Made by a program: the position numbers and the translations under genes. Under the pieces are notes generated by a model, which searched no databases, had not been told where the DNA came from, and was given only the letters and a program-made list of their open reading frames with translations. From positions 50,843,000 through 50,906,999 of the forward strand of contig CM074185.1 of NCBI GenBank assembly GCA_037179385.1: DNA of 64,000 nt, written 5' to 3'. Shown here piece after piece: positions 1-13,084 of this stretch. Source of the stretch: Holothuria scabra (taxonomy: Eukaryota > Echinodermata > Holothuroidea > Aspidochirotida > Holothuriidae). The first letter of the stretch is position 1. Each line of letters opens with the position of its first letter.

Positions 1-5
1 GAAAC

Positions 6-310
6 TTGAAGGCAATCATTCGTCACCCTAAACTACAGTTTCAGTATAAATATATCAAAACTCTCAATTGGTTCAGCTCTTTGATTGGCATCACATTCAA
101 ACAATGCATCATAGCTAAATTACACAGCATGGGCACTGGGAGTGTCTTGATTACACATTATGGACTTGTATGGCCACTGGGACAAGCCACGAAGCAATAA
201 ACAAGGATTGTGTCTGGATATAGATTAGTTTTAGATGAATGTGGGAGGGGCTAGAAGTAAGTAGGTTGGGAGAATTGGAACTGTTTGGGATGATGAAAAT
301 ATGCCTTTAA
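6..310 (+). mobile_element. TTAA-flanked MITE, copy 1 (piggyBac-like)
   Basis: This is a non-coding interspersed element of about 300 bp. Its ends are imperfect inverted repeats of roughly 28 bp: the start reads AGGCA..CATTCGTCACCC and the end, reversed, reads AGGCATATTTTCATCATCCC. The right end is followed by TTAA; the left has TTGA, probably a decayed TTAA. A closely similar copy lies at 14,896-15,200, a diverged copy at 12,357-12,654 and a 3' half at 7,139-7,303. TTAA target duplication is typical of piggyBac-type transposition, so a piggyBac-mobilised MITE is the likely class. No transposase is present. Confidence 0.6.
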
Positions 311-2624
311 GTTAGCCAGCCCCAAATATCCTGTGTGAGGCGAATCAGTCAAGATTGCACAATTTCCATTTAGCTCAAACCAACAATCAACAAAGTATAG
401 AGTTAGTTCAAAGGCAAGGGTATGGATACTATTTTGCTTCACCAACTATGCAAAATCAAGCTGATTGGACACTGTTCCCCCCCCCCCCTCAAAAAAAGTC
501 CCAATTGTTTTAATCGCCTTCTTTTTTGCTCTAGAGTGCTGGCAATGTTCAATTTACTTTCTTTACTGTATATATCATTCTTTAAAGCCTTAACAATAAC
601 ACTGGCTTTTCTACTGTGTTAACATTAAATGTACAACATTACAATAACCTTATTGTTATATCTTTGAACTGTTTGATCATTCTATTACCTCAACTGCTCA
701 CTTTCACCCACTTAAAATTCTCTCTTTATGTGATTGTTTTATTGGTCTATATACTCCGGAAGCAAAAACATGTACTGTGTTACAGGAGAAGGCACCACTC
801 CGCTTTACAGAATGGATTCACCCAAACTGGTATGTCATTGAATTGTGGAAATAAACAAGAGTGTACATGCCTGTGGCTTTGAACCGAATCTCAGCATTGA
901 AGGTTTCAGTATGCTTCATCTGCCACGACATGATGAAGCATTCCTTCTTACTTTATGTAACATCCTTCTCCTCTGCCTGATTGCCTCTTATTGCTTCAGG
1001 GAGGGAATGAAGCTCACTACACGCACACTTGATACAGGGACATTTCACATCTGGTTGATTGACATTAACAGATACATTAAAATACACAGAAAGTTATGTA
1101 AAATTTGGGGTTAGCTAACTAGCCAGTCAAGCATGTGTTAGCTTCTTTTCATGCAATGTGAACACATTGAAAGCATAGCTCATGTGAGTACACAGATCAT
1201 GTTACAATACACCCCACACCACGTTTGATCTACGGAGGTGTCTATGTTGCATTCTCAAGAAGCAACGTGACAGCATGAAAAGAATTAGTTCTAACATCAT
1301 CAGTTTCATTTATATTTTGGTATGTAAGTCTATATAACCATGTTGTAAATAAGGTATAACAACTGTTCCAAAGATTTAAGAAATTATTTGCTTATGGTGG
1401 TGATATCCAAAAATATTACTCAAAAAGTTGTCACCAATTTTGTTCTATCAGTTCGTTTGGTGATTTGTGCTACAAAAAGTTTGAAAAAAGGAAAATTATT
1501 AGAAACTAATATTTCCCTGTAGGTATTTCTTAAATCTCTCCAAAATGAGTTTCCACTGCCTCACAGTTGGCCTCATCGACTCAAACCTGTTGGTCAGAAA
1601 CTGAGCTGTTGTCATCAAAAAACCTAAATCAACAGGTGATATTTAGCAGTGCTACATCAAGGCATTCAATTCTTTCATCTCATTCTAATACTGGTTTCTA
1701 AAACTAGCATGTACAGTAATCAGAATTCTATGTGATGCTTAACTTCACTGCTATATGGTATGGACTAACAGGCATTGGGAAGTTTATTTAGTCATTTTTA
1801 GTTCTTTGGGTGACTGAGGTACACCTAAAACAACTCTACTGATATTTAATAAAAACTGCAGGGCATACCAATGTTTTTGAAACAGCAGACCATACCAACT
1901 TTTTTTTTTTTACTGTTGCCATAAAGAGATTTCTCCTTACATTTGTAAATATGGCCAGACCGTTTTTGTTTCATCAAGGAAGACCTTGACAATGTAAGCA
2001 AATGCCAATTTTGTGTTTTTTCTGAATTTGCTTGTTTTTAGTTATTATTTTTGTCTCTGTGATAGATAGATCTAAGAACCCATCCACTCAGATTGCATTG
2101 TAGCTTCAAACATTGTGGTAAACCAATGAATTAACATTTTTCTGTGGTGATTCCAACCTGGAGCTTGGGGATGAAATAAATATGTTGCCTGGCCTCGCCA
2201 GCTCTAGAGCTCTGCAATTCAATCATATAGGCTGACAAGTTGCTGTGGATGAGATTTGATAAAATTTGTTGAGATTCGAGCAATGTGTGCTATTATACCA
2301 GCTGGGGATAGTTACACATAAATTACTTCAATAAATTCTCATAAGGAGACAAAATTGCTGGGGTTGTAGAGCTAATGCCGCAGAACCAGAAATGACATTA
2401 AGGATGATTTCTTTGAATTCTAATGGATAAAAATGTAGACTTGAAATGAAACAGGTGGTTGCATGCTTTGTGTTTACTTAAAGCCACTGTCAAATGATTT
2501 TGTGACCGTGCAGAATTTGAAACTTCCTAACAAAATTTGCAGCTATATTTATATATGTGCTTCTGTGGGATACTAGTAGCAGTAATGGAATCTTCTATTT
2601 TTCTTTTTCTTTTTTTTTTTTCAG
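311..2624. other. Non-coding stretch before the RGS exon
   Basis: This is AT-rich sequence with poly-C at 479-487. It is probably intron of the RGS gene whose exon starts at 2,625, but I could not find the preceding RGS-core exon here. A short open segment at about 1,515-1,640 reads without stops in one frame of each strand and is discussed in the findings. Nothing else is recognised. Confidence 0.4.
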
Positions 2625-2804
2625 GTCAACTTGGACTCAAGAACAAGACTACAAGTTGTTTCCAACTTGAGTCATCCAAACAAACACTCCTTTGAGCAGG
2701 CTCAAAAGAGAATAGAAGCCTTGATGGAAAAAGATTCATATCCAAGGTTTTTAAGGTCAGAAATATTCCTTAAAATTCAGAAGGCTGCAAAAAAGAACAA
2801 GTGA
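2625..2804 (+). CDS. RGS-domain protein, C-terminal exon (R4-like)
   Basis: RGS proteins bind active G-alpha subunits and accelerate GTP hydrolysis, switching off GPCR signalling. This exon follows a long polypyrimidine tract and CAG acceptor (2,622-2,624). It encodes 59 residues beginning VNLDSRTRL, the end of an RGS domain. The family signature LMEKDSYPRFLRSE is intact. In R4-type RGS genes an intron commonly lies just before the 'VNLD/INID' segment, which matches this boundary in phase 0. The frame ends at TGA (2,802-2,804) eleven residues after FLRSE, a length normal for short R4 proteins. A perfect donor (CAA|GTGAGT at 2,801) overlaps the stop, so a further exon is possible. The rest of the RGS domain is not seen and presumably lies left of the window. 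The subfamily assignment is by motif only. Confidence 0.8.
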   Translation, partial: VNLDSRTRLQVVSNLSHPNKHSFEQAQKRIEALMEKDSYPRFLRSEIFLKIQKAAKKNK

Positions 2805-2965
2805 GTATTATTCTTCTCATGTTCTCGCTGTTTACCCTATATGTGAGATAAAATGATGGTTGCTAAGTATTGTTATTATGATATCATTTGTTGGAGGATC
2901 GTGGGGAGGAGATCATTTGTTTATTTGTTCTCATTAATTTAAATATATGGCCACTCACTCTGGCC

Positions 2966-3384
2966 GTGTTCCCACTTGATCCCCCCATGTTGATCGCCCC
3001 ATGCTCAATCAACTGGAAAATTTTGTGACCAACCACATGAGTGTTCCCATTTGATCGCCTGTGCGAGATCTGATCCCCTCCTCCGGTTCAAGTAACAGGA
3101 AGTTGTTTCATTCAAATTATGTGTGCAGGTTAGGTTTGTTTACACAAGTTTGTGTGGCGTGAGGTGTTCACTGCGGAAGTACGTCAATCTCGGGTCACCT
3201 TGATCCCCTGTTTTTGTTCCCACTTGTTTTCTTGATCGCCTGCGCACGGTCTGATCCTCCCCAAAGGGGCGATCAAGCTCTTGGGATCTGATCCGGGGAA
3301 TGAGAGCGTTCCCACTTGCGAATTGATCCCCTGCGCAGGGTCTGAACCAGATCTGATTGCCTGGTCGTTCTCAAGTGGGAACAC
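2966..3384. mobile_element. Foldback MITE with GTGTTCCCACTTGA ends
   Basis: Bases 2,966-2,979 read GTGTTCCCACTTGA and bases 3,371-3,384 are its exact reverse complement (TCAAGTGGGAACAC). Variants of TTCCCACTTG and GATCSCCTGYGC recur inside the element, suggesting internal duplication of subterminal motifs. It is richer in GC than its flanks and has no coding capacity. The transposase family is unknown. Confidence 0.65.
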
Positions 3385-3398
3385 ACTCTCTTTCCCTG

Positions 3399-3645
3399 GT
3401 TCAAATCCCAGTTGAACCCAGTTCAACTGGGTTCAACTGGTACCAGTTGGATTCCAGTTAGAAACTAGTTGATTTAGCATGAAAGTTTGGCAAATTCAAT
3501 TGGGCTGAAGTACTTATGCCAGTTGAAAGCTGTAAAACCCCATTCAACCCAGTTTGTTTAATATGGAATTTGGGCAAAACCAACTGGAACCAATTGAACG
3601 AAGTTGACTTGGTCAACTGGGTCTAACTAGAATTGGAAGCGGAGT
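3399..3645. repeat. Degenerate GGTTCAACTGG repeat with internal dyads
   Basis: The stretch is built from about twenty variants of CAGTTG/CAACTG and GGTTCAACTGG in both orientations. It includes the dyad TGAACCCAGTTCAACTGGGT at its left end and GTTGACTTGGTCAACTGGGT at its right end. It directly follows the foldback MITE. It could be a separate small foldback element or satellite-like expansion. It has no reading frame of note. Confidence 0.5.
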
Positions 3646-6600
3646 TACAGTTATCCCCATTTTAAGAGGATTTGTTTAAAAAAAAGACTCTAAATTGTCA
3701 AGTACTGATTGTGGGAGCAATGAATAGGTCCTTTGCTGTTTTGAGGTGAAGTCCTGTTGTATTCTCTTGCTTTACGTGTCCACCCATTTCTGTATGAAAA
3801 AATACTAAACAGATGTTTTTACATTAATAGCAACTAGCCATGATGTTTTAAAACAGGATTAGTAGTAGAGAGACAATGCTATATTAAGAAATCATGTAAT
3901 ATTGGCTATTTTTAATGTGACAGACTGTTCTTACCCCCAGTTTCAAGAAGAGTCATGCACTTGTTCATTGTAAGAGAGATCTTCTTACCTCCATGCCAGG
4001 TTGGTCAATGTTTGTTTGTGCCTAGACACACCCCTATGTCATGCAATTGACTCAGCAATGCTTTGATGCAACAATTGAAAAACTTGAAACTCCACTGTGT
4101 CACAGCCCTGACTACTACGTCTTAGCTCTGACAAGCTTGACACACATTTGACTCAAGGTCAGTGGAAGCATCTTCACATAACAGAGGTAGTTATATTAAA
4201 AGGTGTTTAGGTAGACTACAATGCATATATGTGAATTATACCTTCAGCAATCTTAAGTCTTACAACTTCACAACAGATGGCTTCTGTGATTAACTTTTTA
4301 AGGTTGGATTTTATTTCTAAAGTCGATGGTCATATCTGAGGGGATATAATATTTGTAGATTCTTAAATGAAAAAACATATGTCATACAGCCAGGTGTCAA
4401 ATACATATATCTTTACCATCCCTTGAAATGTAATCACCTCTCTCTAAGATGTGATTTAAGATTTATGTCAATGTTTGATGTATATTGTGTGTATATAAGT
4501 CTCTTTAACCCACTTGGAGGTGTCACAGAGAATGAAATAAACAAACAAACAAACAAACCTGTATTAATTAAGAAGAGCAGTGTATGTACCTGGATTAAAC
4601 AGATAATTTTTTTGTTGGATACAATTGTAATGATTTATTCCTTGTGTGAGGGATATTTTAATCCATCTGTTATAGTGAAGTGGCCATGTGGAACATTTCA
4701 GACCCTGGGATTTCTAGTAGATTTTCTGGAAATATTTAAAGCAGCTACGGAACCATTTTGACTTGTCAATGCAGTGTGAATATTTACTGTAGTATCCACA
4801 AGTAAAGCTGAGCTTAAATGGCTGATCATTGCTTCTGAGAAAGCAGAGAGTGTTCATAATTGCAAACTTGGAGCATTTATTGCCCAACGTGACTTAATTA
4901 TAAATCTGAGCATTTTTTTAACCAGTTTTTGTTAGAGAACTAGAAAAAACTGCATGTTCATTACTTTTAGACTCACTGGTGTTTGATCAAGGATGTTGTT
5001 TTATTTTATTAATCAATATCTCTTGATCATTTGGCATGCAGTACACCCCCCCCCCCACCTCCCCTTCGAATGTCTGGGCTACTATAAGCAAAAAAATTCC
5101 TGCCACTGGTCAAACAATAAAAGCTAAAGAGATATTCATCCCATTTTTACAGCCATTGGTGTCAGATCTTTCCCCGAAAGTGGGTGGGGCATATGGCCAC
5201 TTTGATCAAAAGCTTTCTGTGTAAAAATCTCAAGTCAAAGGGTGAGTGGGTGACTTTTCAAAAAGTGGGGGAAAGATGTCCCAACCCCCTTCCCCCAAAC
5301 TAATCCCCATGTTTTCAGCCTTAGTCTGAGGTAGGCTAATGTTATACACTCGATCTGTTTGGTAAATCTTTCAAGTTTTTTTTTTCAGCTACTAATATAG
5401 ACTGGCTTCTTTGAACAGTAATTTACCAGAAAAGAAAAAAAAACAGTAAAAAGATAACAACAGTAATTATATATAGTAAAATTGTTAGATTGTTTTATAG
5501 TGTTGCAATGCATATATCAAACCATCTGGTTTTAAAAGTAGATTCTCTAACATTTGGCACAAGCAGAAAAAATTTTGATAAGGGGTGAAGGGATCTTCAA
5601 CTGAAAATTATTACGCTGATCCTGAATGCAAATTGAAGCTGAATTGTAAAAGCAAAAGAGAATCTTGCATTGTGATTTGTACTTAGTACCGAAAATCAAT
5701 GCAAATGTAGCAAAATTGGTGTAATTTTTTCTGTTGATTTATGTAACGTTTAGTTACAGATGTCCTTGTGAGGCAATCTACTGAGAAGTCCTAAATGCTT
5801 ACAATGAGATAGCTCTGAAGAGAACAATGTATCAAGTTTCCTCGATCAATGTGGTTTGATGCTCAGTGAGGAGGCAGACATTTCTCTGGAATCAATAAGT
5901 TAAGATTTTACTGTTAAGAGAACATTCTAGCTCCCCTGTTATGTCCAGATAGTTGCTCTTTGAAGCAATAGCTCTTAGAAGAAGTGGTGCTTGAATCATG
6001 TATGTGCAGACAATGAGTTTCAATTCCTTATTAAATATGCACACAATGCCATTCCTAAAATGAATCCTTGCTTTAAGAGTATTCCAGATTTTATCCAATT
6101 TTTTTTTTTTTTTTTTTGTTACTAAACGTGATATTACATTTCAAGAAGCCATGAATATTTCTCAAGCCTTTGCAATTTTACCATTATCTCTTCTTAGAAT
6201 ATGAATATGTAGTCATGGCAACAGTGGTAAAGAATTACCAACGATAGTAACATTCCTTTTGTCTGTCCAAGTGTTCATAATCTTGAGAGAAAGTTGTAAG
6301 GAAGTGTTACATATATTTTCTTACATATTTTTGTTTGGGGAATTAGTCATTTTTAATTTATTGTTTTGATTGAGTAGGAAGCAAGCCTCACACTAAATGA
6401 TGATTTTTATCCTCTTAAAAAACTGTGCTGAAAAGACATTTTATTTTATTTCCTGTACCAATTGATGTATACTTAGAAAGTCAGAATTATCTGCCACTAA
6501 TTAAACCTCAAACATTCAAACCAAGAAAAGACTAAGCATCTGGGAAAATTGTCTATATCAAAATGAGAGTTGCTCTGCAATGTCTGTGAGATTTTCCAAA

Positions 6601-7138
6601 AATTTTCACAGAGAAATGTTTAATACTCAGCTGAAATTTCATGTGTTAAGGAAAAATATACAGTTTGACAACAGTTTTCAATTAATTCAGTCCCAGATGG
6701 ATACGTGGCCTCTAGTAGATGATATTAATTCAGTCTTTGATGTATAAAGTTTTTCTGTCTGCAGATTGCTTCAACAGAAGCTGCTGAGAGCAAAGTATCT
6801 TATTTGTTGACTATTTTGTGTGATTGTCTTTAAATATGTTGAAGAGTAAGAATTCATCACAGCTTGTTTCAGTTGCTTTAAGGAGAGTGTGAACTTTCTG
6901 AAGTTTAATTATAAAAAGTGCATCTGTAGGAAATATTAAGCACAAGCTAGCATAGGATACATACTGGCTGATAGCTATACATATGTATGAATATTATGTC
7001 CATTCATGTAACAAGTCAGTTTGTCTCTTAACCAGACCCTGCCCTCCCTCCCTAATATAGTATGTTAACTTTCCAGCCATAAAAGAAAACTTTTTCATGG
7101 TGAAATGCGTGCTAGTCGCAAAATTCCAGGTCATTAAA
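3646..7138. other. Gene-free AT-rich stretch
   Basis: Nothing coding is recognised. It holds an (AAAC)n microsatellite at 4,537-4,558 and a poly-C tract at 5,046-5,056. A G/C-run-containing module at about 5,150-5,310 resembles one at 15,680-15,850: both contain AAAGTGGGGGAAA- or GAGTGGGGGAGA-type text and a nearby CCCTTCCCCCA. Several poly-T runs occur (for example 6,100-6,118). Confidence 0.4.
4537..4558. repeat. (AAAC)n microsatellite
   Basis: Five to six uninterrupted ACAA/AAAC units. Confidence 0.8.
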
Positions 7139-7303
7139 CTGATAGTGTTTTTGATTACTCATTGGGGTCTTTAATACTCAACATAAAACAATAAACTGAA
7201 ATTAGGTCTGGATGAGGATGAATCTTAGACAGTTGTGGGAGGAGCTTAAGTAAGTAGGTTGTAAGAATTGCAACTGTTTGTGGTGAAAAGATTTAGCCTT
7301 TAA
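7139..7303 (+). mobile_element. TTAA-type MITE, 3' half (copy 4)
   Basis: It aligns with the second half of the element at 14,896-15,200. Shared landmarks are TGATAGTGT..TTGATTAC, AATAAACT, GTCTGGAT, GTGGGAGGAGCTTAAGTAAG and the terminal TAGCCTTTAA. The 5' half is missing. Confidence 0.5.
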
Positions 7304-10300
7304 GTTGAAAAAAGGTTTTTTATTATGGAAATTGCCAAGTGATTGTCTTTTCCTTCTCCAACCTGAATTAATGCCCTTAGAGAGTGTCAGAAATATCTCC
7401 ATAACATATTTAATTGTAAAACCTGAAATACTGTGTCTTCAATGCACTTACATTTCCTACTTTGACCTAGTTGCACTTTTCTTTTTCAACAGATAATCCA
7501 CTGAATTCATCTTATAAAGCTAGTGTGTTCACTTTTTTTTGCCATAACTTCCATGGATAAGTTACAACTGGCTCTGGACTGAGAATGCACCTCTTTTAAG
7601 AACGAAAAGAAGGGTTCATGCCATAGACAATTCCTGTACTACATCTCCAGAAAATGGCGATGCAACGTGAATTTCTTACTGCAGGGAGATCTGCTGACTT
7701 ACATATACTTACTTATCTTTCTGTTATCTGTAATTTACATGCTCATCTGAGCAAGGTGCTTGCTTATTGAATTAAAACCATGATTATATCAGTACAGAGT
7801 AAGCAGATTTCACTCGCCAAAATTAATTCACTGGCAAAAAAAAAGAAAAAAGATACGGTAGGAAGAAGGATTATTAAGTCTCTTGGTAACTACTCAGCCA
7901 AAACGTGAAATACATTGGTGTTAGTGTCACATTGCAACATTTGATTTGTTTAAACCTAGTGTAAAAGAGAAGTGGTCGTTTAGAATAACATTCTCTTTCC
8001 AAGAGATCTTAAGTTTTATTGTGTTCTGCTTTCATGCTCCTGTTCCATGCATTTATTTATTTCCTGTTATTAATTTGCAACTTGATTCTTCAGGCCAAAA
8101 TATTATTTAAATAGTTTTGTGAGATACATGATGCTTTTTACTAATTTTTTTTTTTTTCGTCTAAAACAAACTCCTTACACCACTTATGCAGTACATTTTA
8201 AATTTCCTTTTTTTTTTTAAACTTAACTGAATTTTTTTGGGCTTCACAGAGAGGTAACTAATTGTTTTAAATGTCTGCTTTTATCTTCCATGCTCTCAAC
8301 ACTTAATTGGTTCAAATGTTAAATGTTCTCTAAAATGAAATTTATGTTTTACCAGTGTGTTTTCATACAAGAAACATCTGGTCTAAAATCAGGAAACTTT
8401 GAAAGATAGGAAGGCTGCCATCAAGGACTGTTTTACAAAGCTGTGCAAAAAGGATACAATGCAACTAATATGTTGTTCAGAAAGTGGACTCTTTACTTAT
8501 TTTTGAGAAAATGGGTGTAGAAGCAATTTTAAATGAAACCTACTGTATTCATTTTTCACTTATTAAAACATTCTTCACTCATAATTTACAATTTCGAAAG
8601 TGGTTTTCAAACACAGTAGCTGTTACATTCAATTATTTGTATATTTTCAATATTTTATGATTTGATGAAAATTTATGATAACTTCATCATCCCATTTGTT
8701 GTTTTGATGCCAATTGTCAAACCTTTTGATGAATTTTAAAAATTTCTCACTATTTTCAAAAAAATCTCTCTTGCTTACTATTTTCAACTCATGTGAAACA
8801 CAATTTGAACTTGCTTTATCTTGCCATAAATGAAATATAAAGTTGCATACATACATTTTAATATCACAGGGAGCAAATGATTGAAGTGAAAATTTTAGGA
8901 GCCTCTCATTTACATATATTAGAGCACTGACAGATGGTGTAAATAATCAAGCAAACGTTAACAAACTGTCCACTTGACAAATCAAAAAACTTGTAAATGT
9001 CATGAAATTCGAAACTGGGCAAGTTGTGAAAAATAGCAAAATGTCATTGCATGGAACATGTTGTCAACTAATTGACCTGTTCTCCTGAGGCCAATTAGTC
9101 ACAAAGTGAAAGCATCTAGTGTGTGCAATTTTTTTTTTTAAATAATGCCAGCAAAGATTTTTAGGTGAGGCTAATAGCACGATTTTGATGTCAGGACAAG
9201 GGCGGTATTGCTGTTATGCTCACTCACAGTTTATGCACTAAAGGCATCGTTAATGGTGTATGCAAGCAATACAGGATAATAGCCTAAGTCAATCCTCCAC
9301 CCAGACAAAATACCATCTGTGAAAAGCCTTGATAAAATTGTTCAGCATCTCTAGCCTATCTGAAAATGCAGAAATAGGATTCTTTATGCTGAAACTGACA
9401 ACTGTTTATAATGAAGAGCCTGATACAGCTGTTGTGTGGTACAGTAATAGCTCTTTTTTCAGTGCGTTCGGGGGAGGGGGGAGGAGGGGGAATATGACAA
9501 GACTGATTGTGACCTTTATAAAAAAAAACAATTCCAGGCTATTTGTAAGTTGAAATAGTTCACTGTGGTTGTAGTCTTAAACTGACAATCAACCATGGTA
9601 TGAACTTTGTCCTGCAAATGATGATATGTTAAGACACTGATGTTTTTGGTGTTCCCCAAATCTTTGCATCACATATATTAGCTGTAAGAGGAGGCATGTT
9701 GGACAAGGCTGGTTTTCCAACAAAAATACAAAGAGGTTAATGGCCTGTGTGATCTGTTATATTTTTAAGTCATATTTGAAAGCAATCCAACTTTGTTTTA
9801 AAGAGTGCTCCCTCTCAGAAATTGTATGAAAAGTGTCATTTAAGTTCAAACTCACAATCAAAATTGAAATATCTTGCTTATCACATGTGCATTTTTTAGT
9901 AGTTTATTTATTTGTTGTCCCAGCTTTCAGTTTATTATCAGATTCAGGTCTGTTATTTCTTGCCCCCAAGTCGTAAACTTACAATTGTTTTACATTGGTA
10001 GCACTATTCTGTGCATGCTCTTATGTATTTGCCATGGCAGTTACTATGAAAAGAATATCTTTATAGCTTTGCTGGGTATTTTTCAGCATGCCCACTGTCT
10101 TTGATTAGTCTAGCGAATGAACTCACGTAAGGATTAAGTACGGTTGCATCTTTTTAAGGCTGTTGGGTGTATATATACGTTTCGTCAAAGTCTTGGTGTA
10201 CCTGTGTTTTTGTATTAAGGATACTGTATAATACTTTTGCTGAGGACCAATTAATTAGAGTAATGTATATATTATCCATACCTCATTATGGTTGTGAAGT

Positions 10301-12356
10301 GGATGATAGTCACAAAAAAAATGTCACATAAAAAGTCGCTCTTGTGAAGTTGCTATGCATTTCAATGTATTAAAAATTGTATAGTGTATTGCAACATAAA
10401 GTAGGTCATGGTGACACTTTTGTAAGAGTGATGACTCCGTGAAATTTCACCAACATCAACCATGCAACATGAAATGCTTTTAAATGTTCACCGAAGGAAT
10501 GGTGGGTGAGTGTAGAGCTGCAATGCTTGAAATTTGCTATTAACATCTCAAAAGATGAAAAGAAATATGAACTTTTCATCAGGTAAAGTTTTTTGTTTTT
10601 TAAACTTAGGGGTGAGAATATGTTTTGGAAACTGTCATGTCTTCATTTGCAGCCCTAAGCTCTCTACGGGAGGTGTCCACTTCCGTAAAGCTGAAATATG
10701 AAAGTTGGATACGTATACATATATATATATATATCTGTGTATGTATGATAGTACATATAGTCTATTTACTTGGGTATACTATCTAAAAAAGGTTCAATTT
10801 TAACATATGTTGCAACAATATTGATAGCAGAAGGAGAATAATTGGAAGCAGGACCAAACGTGTCATTTTAAAAGATACGCCAAACATTTAAACATTATAA
10901 AAAGTTAAGTGGTGTGTAAGTGGCTTCTTATACTGATTGACAGTTGTATTTCATTTGATTGACTGTAAAAAAAAAATGTTGGAACATCCACGATTTTTAT
11001 ATTCCAATGAATAAGTTAAACATTATTGATTCATCACTATGGAGACAGTCATAGAGTTTGTAAATGGTAATGGGCAAGTGAGGTCACCCTAATTTGGAGC
11101 TGACTCAAGCGGGTATGCTAAATCAGGAAATTGATATTCACTGACACTTGAAACAGTTTGTTATGATTTTTTTTTGTCTGTGAAAGCCATGATTTGTGTG
11201 AGACCAAATGAAAGATATTTGAGGAAGTTGTTTTGATCAAGGTTAACTAAGCTCCATTTCCCCCTAAAAATTATGCAAGTATTAAGTCTCCAGTGTAACA
11301 CTCTTGGTCCCTTTCTTCGAGAAAAAATTCCCCCCTTCCTCATGACTTAAAGTCAATTGCCTCCTTTTAGTAGGTAATCTTTCTACAGGATTGAGATTGT
11401 TTTGCAGGGAATGTTCATAGCATATAGTATGGGTTGCTTCCTGCCCCAGATTTCTCCCTCCCCTTCGTTTATTGGTTGATTGCTATAGAGCTTCTTCCAC
11501 ATGACTCGCATTACACAACAAAGGCATCGTAATCTACTTATTTTAGCTTTATAAATCATCTGTGACAGCAAATTGTGACATATGGGCTTGAAAGTTTATT
11601 CAAGTACCATATTAATGTACATTTACTGAGTAATTTTGTTTCTCTGTTGACCTTGATTTTTTTTTTCTTTTTTCCTTTTACCTTCTCTACAACTTTAAAT
11701 ATAATATTTATTACAAATCCAAAGAAGCAAGGGTTTCTGGTGATCATGACAGGTTATTAAATTTAAAGGTCTGCAGTTTTCACTGCTGTATAATGTAAAG
11801 CATTACTAATGGGATATATTGCACAGTAATTTGTACTTTGTTGCCATGGTGATTGAATCGTATTGCCAGAGGCTTAATCCAATCACAACACTCCATTTAT
11901 CCAAATACTGTTGTAATCAAAGCTTTCTACAAATTATTTGATATCAAACTTTTCACAATAAATTCTCTTTAAAAGCACCACAAATCTCATGAGCAGAGAA
12001 TCACGCAAACAGAGAAATCTGAAATGTGTGCATGAGTTCTCTAGAGACCAAACCTAAATAAAGGTATTGCCTAAACTGAAATAGTTTGTATGAAGCAGAT
12101 TTAGCATCTGCGGCTGAACATGTCTTTGAGAATTACATTATTTGTGGAAAAAATTAACATGATTGGTATGGGTACAGAAGTCTGGCATTTTGCAACACTG
12201 AAAGTTTAAATTTTAAGAAGAAAAATTATGTTAAACTTGTAATTCAAAAAGCATTAAGGTTAGCCTACTTTTACATGTGGCAACAAAGATTGTGGACAGT
12301 GACCATTAAACTACTCTTGAATGAGTGCAAATGAATAGTCAATAAATTTGGGGGTT
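7304..12356. other. Gene-free AT-rich stretch
   Basis: No gene, RNA gene or clear mobile element is recognised in these 5 kb. It contains homopolymer T runs, a G-rich run at 9,470-9,493 and an (AT)n microsatellite at 10,711-10,734. Open frames are short and lack splice-site context. Confidence 0.4.
10711..10734. repeat. (TA)n microsatellite
   Basis: Alternating TA/AT run flanked by further pyrimidine-purine steps (ACGTATACATATATAT). Confidence 0.75.
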
Positions 12357-12654
12357 TTAAAGGGCGAATCCGCTCACCCCAAACTACAGTTTCTATAGGG
12401 AGATACCAAAATTCACTATTGGCTCAGCTCTTTGATTGGCAGTTAATTCAAACAATGCAGACTTCCAAAGCTTATATTACACAGCACAAACTATACTCAG
12501 ACTGTTGCGATTATTCCCCTTGAGCTTTTCTATACTCACTGTGAAGCAATGATCTGAGATTAAGTCTGAATGAAGATGAATTTCAGACAATTGTGGGAGG
12601 GGCTTAAGTAAGAAGGTTTGCTACTGTGTGGGGTGACGGAATTGGACCTCTAAA
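12357..12654 (+). mobile_element. TTAA-type MITE, diverged copy 3
   Basis: It starts TTAAAGGGCGAATCCGCTCA and shares CACCCCAAACTACAGTTTC, CAGCTCTTTGATTGGC, TTACACAGCA and GTGGGAGGGGCTTAAGTAAG with the other copies. The end (GGGGTGACGGA..GGACCTCTAAA) still mirrors the start. It is older and more diverged than the copies at 6 and 14,896. Confidence 0.55.
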
Positions 12655-13084
12655 ATCAATTTTTTTGGTGTATTACAGAAATGTTAATTAATTTTTCCAC
12701 CCAAATTGACTTCCAAGCAGGCGTCAACATTTTAAATTGTTTCAGTATAGGTATTTTAAAATTATGTAGAAGTGGTGATTGGTATCAGTACTTATGGTGT
12801 CAAGTGAAAAGATGCTTTACCCTAACTGTGGAGTGATCATTGCACAGCTATAGTGTACTGAGACACCAACAGTACCATGATTTAGTAGAGGATAGGAAAG
12901 TTTAGCATTTTACTAGTCTTCTTAAATAAGGCAGAAATCCCTGTAGTAACCAGTTCTAGTGTTTCATTTATCCATTTAATAAATAATCTTGTTCAATTAG
13001 CACTCCCCAAACTCGAGCTGCAAGTATGGCTTTCCAGAATCAACTAGCAAAGTTACCATCAAAACATTAGATCTTTGAGTAGGG

